Shown here: positions 60,394 to 64,000 of the stretch, in pieces
How the letters are laid out: every line of letters begins with the position of its first letter
How positions within the stretch are numbered: position 1 is the first letter of the stretch
NCBI RefSeq assembly: GCF_017308015.1
Contig: NZ_JAFKFW010000024.1
Location: 17,439-81,438, forward strand
Source of the DNA: Allobosea sp.
GTDB lineage: Bacteria; Pseudomonadota; Alphaproteobacteria; Rhizobiales; Beijerinckiaceae
Direction of reading: 5' to 3'
DNA: 64,000 bases
The notes under the pieces: model-generated
The model's input: only the letters and a program-made list of their open reading frames with translations
Told to the model about the DNA's origin: nothing
Database searches by the model: none
Position numbers and translations under genes: made by a program

Positions 60394-60989
60394 GAGGCGA
60401 GGCCCTGTTCCTTGGCCTGGTCGAGCAGGCGCTGGGCTTCGGCCTCAGCCGCCGCGGCATGGCCGAGCGCGGCCTCGTCATCCTCGAGATCGCCGCGCAT
60501 GATCGCGATCTGCTTGATGATCTCGGAAACGCCCTGGAAGGTCAGCATCACGAAGCCGATCACGACGAGGCCCTTGGCCGGCCATTGCGGCAGGCCGCCG
60601 GCAGAAAGCGACTGCTCGTTGATGGCATAGGAGCGCATGAAGAACGGCCAGGAATGGTAGGTAATCAGCAGGCAGAACGGCATCAGGAAGAGCACATGGC
60701 CGATGAGTTCGATCCATTGCCGCGCGCGCTTCGGCAGCATGCTGTTCACGATGTCGATGCGGATGTGCTCCTTCACCTGCATCGTCCATGACGCGCACAT
60801 CAGAAAGACCGCGCCGAACAGCATCCATTGCAGCTCGAGCCAGGCGTTCGACGAGACGTTGAAGATCTTGCGGATGATGGCGTTGACCGCCGCCACAAGC
60901 ACCGCGACGAGGATCAGCCAGGCGATCTTCTTACCGATCTGGCCGTTGACCGCATCGATAACGCGGCTGATGGCGAGGAGACCCTTCAC
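60390..60989 (-). CDS. dctQ: TRAP transporter small permease subunit DctQ
   Basis: The protein of about 199 residues has four TM helices. Typical DctQ landmarks are NAWLELQWMLFGAVFLMCAS and the EHIRIDIV motif. The GTG at 60989 is used because GGGAGCGGG lies upstream; an in-frame TTG at 61013 lacks such a site. The C-terminus is an acidic helix. It pairs with DctM. Confidence 0.87.
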   Translation of the reverse strand: MKGLLAISRVIDAVNGQIGKKIAWLILVAVLVAAVNAIIRKIFNVSSNAWLELQWMLFGAVFLMCASWTMQVKEHIRIDIVNSMLPKRARQWIELIGHVLFLMPFCLLITYHSWPFFMRSYAINEQSLSAGGLPQWPAKGLVVIGFVMLTFQGVSEIIKQIAIMRGDLEDDEAALGHAAAAEAEAQRLLDQAKEQGLAS

Positions 60990-61251
60990 ATGCCCGCTCC
61001 CGAGAGGGCGCAATTCTGCGCCGTTTTCGCCCCTTTGTCGGCAGGATCGGTATAGGAGGGATGCGCGCCACGCAAGACGGTGCGGGTCTTATCCATTGGA
61101 CGAAAGGCGGAGCGCGGCTGCCTCCTTTTGCGGCACCCGATGGCGGTAACGCTCCTTCACCTGCCAATGCGGCGAATGATCGTTATGCTCGCATTCATCT
61201 TCGGAGAACATTATTCTCCGACCCGCTTCCAACCCTCGATTCGAGGCGCCG

Positions 61252-62040
61252 ATGTGCCGCTTCCTCGCCTATTCCGGCGTTCCCGTCTTTCTCGAGGATT
61301 TCGTCGCCTCGCCCTGCCATTCGCTGATCCACCAGTCGCTCCATGCCGAGGAAGCCAAGACCGGCACCAATGGCGACGGCTTCGGTGTCGGCTGGTATGG
61401 CGAGCGGCCCGAGCCCGGCCAGTATCGCGAGGTGCGGCCGGCCTGGTCGGATGAAAACCTGCTCTCGATCGCCAGACAGGTGCGCTCGCATCTGTTCTTC
61501 GCCCATGTCCGCGCCGCGACCGGCACCGCGACGACGCGGGCGAACTGCCACCCGTTCGTCCATGGCCGCTATCTCTTCATGCATAACGGCCAGATCGGTG
61601 GCTACGGCACGATCCGCCGGCGGCTGGAGGCGCTGATCCCGGATTCGCTCTACGGCGCTCGCGCCGGCACGACCGATTCGGAGGCGCTGTTCCTGCTCAC
61701 CCTTTCCCATCTGGCAGAAGGCATGGCGCCGGGACAGGCGCTCGCCACCGCCCTGTCGGATGCCCTCTCGCTGATGGAGCGGGCCGGCATCCGCGAACCG
61801 CTGCGCTGCGCGGCCGCGCTCGCCGACGGCGACAGCATCCACGCGGTCCGCTGGTCATCCGACGCCAAGCCACCGAGCCTCTATGTCTGCGAACGGCCGG
61901 ACAGTGTCGTCGTCGCGTCCGAGCCGGTCGATGCCGCGCGCGAATGCTGGCAGGCCCTGCCCCGCAACACGCTGGCCACGGTGCAGGGCGGCGCCGTGAC
62001 GTTCTCTCCCTTCGAGATCGCCCTGAAGCAGGCAGCCTGA
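61252..62040 (+). CDS. Class II glutamine amidotransferase (YafJ/EgtC-like)
   Basis: The 262-residue Ntn-hydrolase begins MCRFLAYSG with catalytic Cys2. It contains HAEEAKTGTNGDGFGVGWY, FFAHVRAATGTATTRANCHP and YLFMHNGQIGGY, the GATase_2 core. It has no synthase domain. Relatives include YafJ and EgtC, which hydrolyses the gamma-glutamyl group in ergothioneine synthesis. No egt genes are near, so the substrate is open. It diverges from the TRAP operon. Confidence 0.88.
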   Translation: MCRFLAYSGVPVFLEDFVASPCHSLIHQSLHAEEAKTGTNGDGFGVGWYGERPEPGQYREVRPAWSDENLLSIARQVRSHLFFAHVRAATGTATTRANCHPFVHGRYLFMHNGQIGGYGTIRRRLEALIPDSLYGARAGTTDSEALFLLTLSHLAEGMAPGQALATALSDALSLMERAGIREPLRCAAALADGDSIHAVRWSSDAKPPSLYVCERPDSVVVASEPVDAARECWQALPRNTLATVQGGAVTFSPFEIALKQAA

Positions 62041-62183
62041 ACCGATATGCGGCCGGCTCTTCTCAAGCCACGGCCGGCGGGACAGCCATGCGCCACGCGC
62101 CCTGACGCGCTTCCTGTTGCCTTCCTACGTCGGAAGCCTAGCGTTGCGATCCCGTGAAGCTGCTTCCACGAAAGGCACCGGCG

Positions 62184-63839
62184 ATGAAGAAGGGTTCCGA
62201 TCTTCTGGTCGAGGCGCTGGAGAACGAGGGCGTCGATCGCGTCTTCGGCGTTCCCGGCGAGGAAAATCTCGACGTCGTCGAATCCCTGCGCAAATCCAAG
62301 ATCGAACTGGTTCTGACCCGGCACGAGCAGGCCGCGGCCTTCATGGCCGCGACGCATGGCAGACTCACCGGCCAGCCCGGCGTCTGCATCGCGACGCTCG
62401 GTCCGGGTGCGCTGAATTTCTCGACCGGCGCCGCCTACGCCCATCTCGGCGCGATGCCGATGATCCTGCTCACCGGGCAGAAGCCGATCATGAGCGCCAA
62501 GCAGGCACGCTTCCAGATCGTCGACGTCATCGCATCGATGCGCCCGCTGACCAAGATGACGCGCCAGATCGTCAGCCCCGGCAGCATCCCCTCCGTGGTG
62601 CGCGACGCCTTCCGCGTCGCGATGGAGGAGCGGCCCGGTCCGGTCCATCTCGAACTGCCCGAGGATGTGGCGGCCGAGGAGGGCGAGGATATCCCGCTGA
62701 TCCCGGTCCATCCGCTCGACCGACCGGTTGCGCCCGCAGTCCCGCTCGACCGCGCCGCCGCGATGATCCTCGCCGCAAAACGCCCTCTGGTGATGATCGG
62801 TGCCGCCGGCAACCGGCCTCGGCTGGTCGAGCCACTCTCGGCGGCGGTGCGCCGCGTCGGCCTGCCCTTCTTCAACACGCAGATGGGCAAGGGCGCCGTC
62901 ACCGGTGGCTCGAACCTCTATCTCGGCACCGCCGCGCTCTCCGAGGGCGACTATGTCCATGAGGCGGTCGCCGCCGCAGACCTGATCATCGCGGTCGGCC
63001 ACGACACGATCGAGAAACCGCCTTTCCTGATGCGCAATGCCGGCGGGCCGAAGGTGATCCATCTCGGCTTCCAGTCGGCCAATGTCGAGCAGGTCTATCA
63101 CCCGGATGCGGAGGTGATCGGCGATATCGGCGTCACGATGACGGGGCTGGCCGACCGGCTGGAGGGCAAGCTGCCCGAGCAGAAGCAGACGCTGGAACTG
63201 CGCCAGAAGATCCTGACGAAGATCAATGCCCGCGCCGAGGAGGACCGCTTCCCGGTGACGCCGCAGCGGCTCGTCCATGACGTGCGCGCGGTGATGCCGG
63301 AGGACGGCATGGTCTGCCTCGACAACGGCATGTACAAGATCTGGTTTGCGCGGAACTACCGCACCCATGTCGCCAACACGCTCTTGCTCGACAATGCGCT
63401 GGCGACGATGGGCGCAGGGCTCCCCTCGGCGATGATGGCGGCGATGCTGCATCCGAAGCGGCGCGTCATGGCCGTCTGCGGCGATGGCGGCTTCATGATG
63501 AACTCGCAGGAGATGGAGACGGCGGTCCGGCTCGGGCTCAACCTCGTCGTTCTCGTCCTCAATGACGGCGCCTACGGCATGATCCGCTGGAAGCAGGCCG
63601 TCGACCAGTTCCCGGATTACGGCATGACCTTCGGCAATCCCGATTTCGTCGCCTATGCCAAGGCCTATGGCGCCAAGGGCTCGCGCGTGACCTCGGCCGA
63701 GGCGCTGGTGCCAACGCTGGAAGCCGCCTTCAAAGGCGGCGGCGTCCATCTCGTCGACTGCCCGATCGACTATTCCGAGAATACCCGCGTCCTCGTCGAG
63801 GAACTCCGGAACAAGGTGCCGGACGTCGATCTGGCTTAA
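62184..63839 (+). CDS. ThDP-dependent enzyme, acetolactate synthase large-subunit-like
   Basis: The 551-residue protein has the three domains of the acetohydroxyacid synthase/pyruvate oxidase group. The pyrimidine-binding domain shows VFGVPGEENLDVVESL and catalytic Glu48 in TRHEQAAAFMA. A central domain contains MIGAAGNRP. The ThDP domain has GDGGFMMNSQEMETA and NDGAYGMI. No regulatory subunit (ilvH) adjoins it, so a catabolic AlsS-like or different 2-oxoacid activity is as likely as branched amino acid synthesis. The start at 62184 has AAAGG upstream. Confidence 0.85.
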   Translation: MKKGSDLLVEALENEGVDRVFGVPGEENLDVVESLRKSKIELVLTRHEQAAAFMAATHGRLTGQPGVCIATLGPGALNFSTGAAYAHLGAMPMILLTGQKPIMSAKQARFQIVDVIASMRPLTKMTRQIVSPGSIPSVVRDAFRVAMEERPGPVHLELPEDVAAEEGEDIPLIPVHPLDRPVAPAVPLDRAAAMILAAKRPLVMIGAAGNRPRLVEPLSAAVRRVGLPFFNTQMGKGAVTGGSNLYLGTAALSEGDYVHEAVAAADLIIAVGHDTIEKPPFLMRNAGGPKVIHLGFQSANVEQVYHPDAEVIGDIGVTMTGLADRLEGKLPEQKQTLELRQKILTKINARAEEDRFPVTPQRLVHDVRAVMPEDGMVCLDNGMYKIWFARNYRTHVANTLLLDNALATMGAGLPSAMMAAMLHPKRRVMAVCGDGGFMMNSQEMETAVRLGLNLVVLVLNDGAYGMIRWKQAVDQFPDYGMTFGNPDFVAYAKAYGAKGSRVTSAEALVPTLEAAFKGGGVHLVDCPIDYSENTRVLVEELRNKVPDVDLA

Positions 63840-63863
63840 GCCATGCCTCATCGCTCTCCGCGG

Positions 63864-63968
63864 GTCATCCCGGGCGACCGCAGGGAGACCCGGGATCCAT
63901 GCCTGAACCTGCATCGGCAGCGCTCCTGCATGGATCCCGGATCTTCGCTTCGCTACGTCCGCTATGAC
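63864..63968. repeat. Dispersed palindromic repeat, copy D
   Basis: This 105-bp element shows GTCATCCCGGGCGACC, CCCGGGATCCATGCCTG, CTGCATGGATCCCGGATC and a terminal CGCTATGAC. It follows the ThDP enzyme gene and precedes a new start codon at the window end. Confidence 0.78.
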
Positions 63969-63994
63969 CCGCGCCATTCCGAGGAAAAAGACCC

Positions 63995-64000
63995 ATGCTC
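63995..64000 (+). CDS. Possible start of the next gene (two codons only)
   Basis: An ATG at 63995 follows GAGGAAAAAGACCC, a good ribosome site. The product cannot be seen. Confidence 0.35.

Noticed and set aside
61881-63977. 698-codon minus-strand frame opposite the ThDP enzyme
   Set aside because: It is antisense to a gene with clear catalytic motifs and runs through repeat copy D. The composition is typical of a shadow frame.
1-64000. CRISPR arrays, intact insertion sequences, rRNA genes or toxin-antitoxin pairs
   Set aside because: I found no regularly spaced short repeats, transposase genes or rRNA-like sequence. The only dispersed repeats are the four palindromic elements listed.

Overview
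The window is high-GC, gene-dense DNA from an alphaproteobacterium of the Hyphomicrobiales (Rhizobiales). A Bosea-like organism fits best. The main evidence is a conserved rhizobial chromosome block at about 34.8-56.1 kb: trxA, addA, addB, murU, tsaE-amgK, divL, ahcY, ptsH, manX-type EIIA, hprK, chvG, chvI and pckA. It also has many ABC and TRAP importers and GntR regulators. No CRISPR array, intact insertion sequence, prophage or rRNA operon was seen. There is one tRNA (Ser, GGA).

Layout. 0-5.5 kb: a truncated hybrid histidine kinase, a ComM/YifB ATPase, MsrA, a small membrane protein, tRNA-Ser and a 550-bp stretch without genes. 5.5-12.5 kb: two divergent operons around a shared control region. 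Leftward are a HutC-type GntR regulator, a two-subunit aconitase-type hydro-lyase, an isocitrate-lyase-superfamily lyase and an isochorismatase-fold hydrolase that lacks the usual cysteine. Rightward is a three-gene ABC importer. A strong promoter overlaps a perfect inverted repeat between them. This looks like a self-contained uptake and catabolic system whose substrate I cannot name. 12.5-15.3 kb: an integrase remnant, an acetamidase/formamidase and an M20 hydrolase. 15.4-22.1 kb: a GntR/FCD-controlled uronate operon (kduI, kduD, a polar-amino-acid-type ABC importer, an aldo-keto reductase). 22.1-26.3 kb: a POPT-type ABC importer. 26.4-34.8 kb: a 2H phosphoesterase, a ClC transporter, an Lrp regulator divergent from diaminopropionate ammonia-lyase, a Bcr/CflA efflux pump, a class A PBP and a DoxX protein.

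34.8-56.1 kb is the conserved core. It links DNA repair (AddAB), cell-wall recycling and tRNA modification (MurU, TsaE-AmgK), cell-cycle control (a DivL with tyrosine in place of the phospho-histidine), the SAM cycle (AhcY, with a perfect palindrome upstream), the regulatory PTS (HPr, EIIA, HprK), the ChvG/ChvI envelope and acid sensor, and gluconeogenesis (PckA). A small DUF2283 protein is translationally coupled to HPr.

56.1-64 kb: a DUF4105 protein, a TRAP transporter with no binding-protein gene next to it but with an NhaD-like antiporter in the same operon, a class II glutamine amidotransferase and an acetolactate-synthase-like ThDP enzyme. Four copies of a roughly 100-bp palindromic repeat lie between genes at 15.3, 16.6, 23.9 and 63.9 kb.

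All functional calls are from reading sequence by eye. No database search was run.
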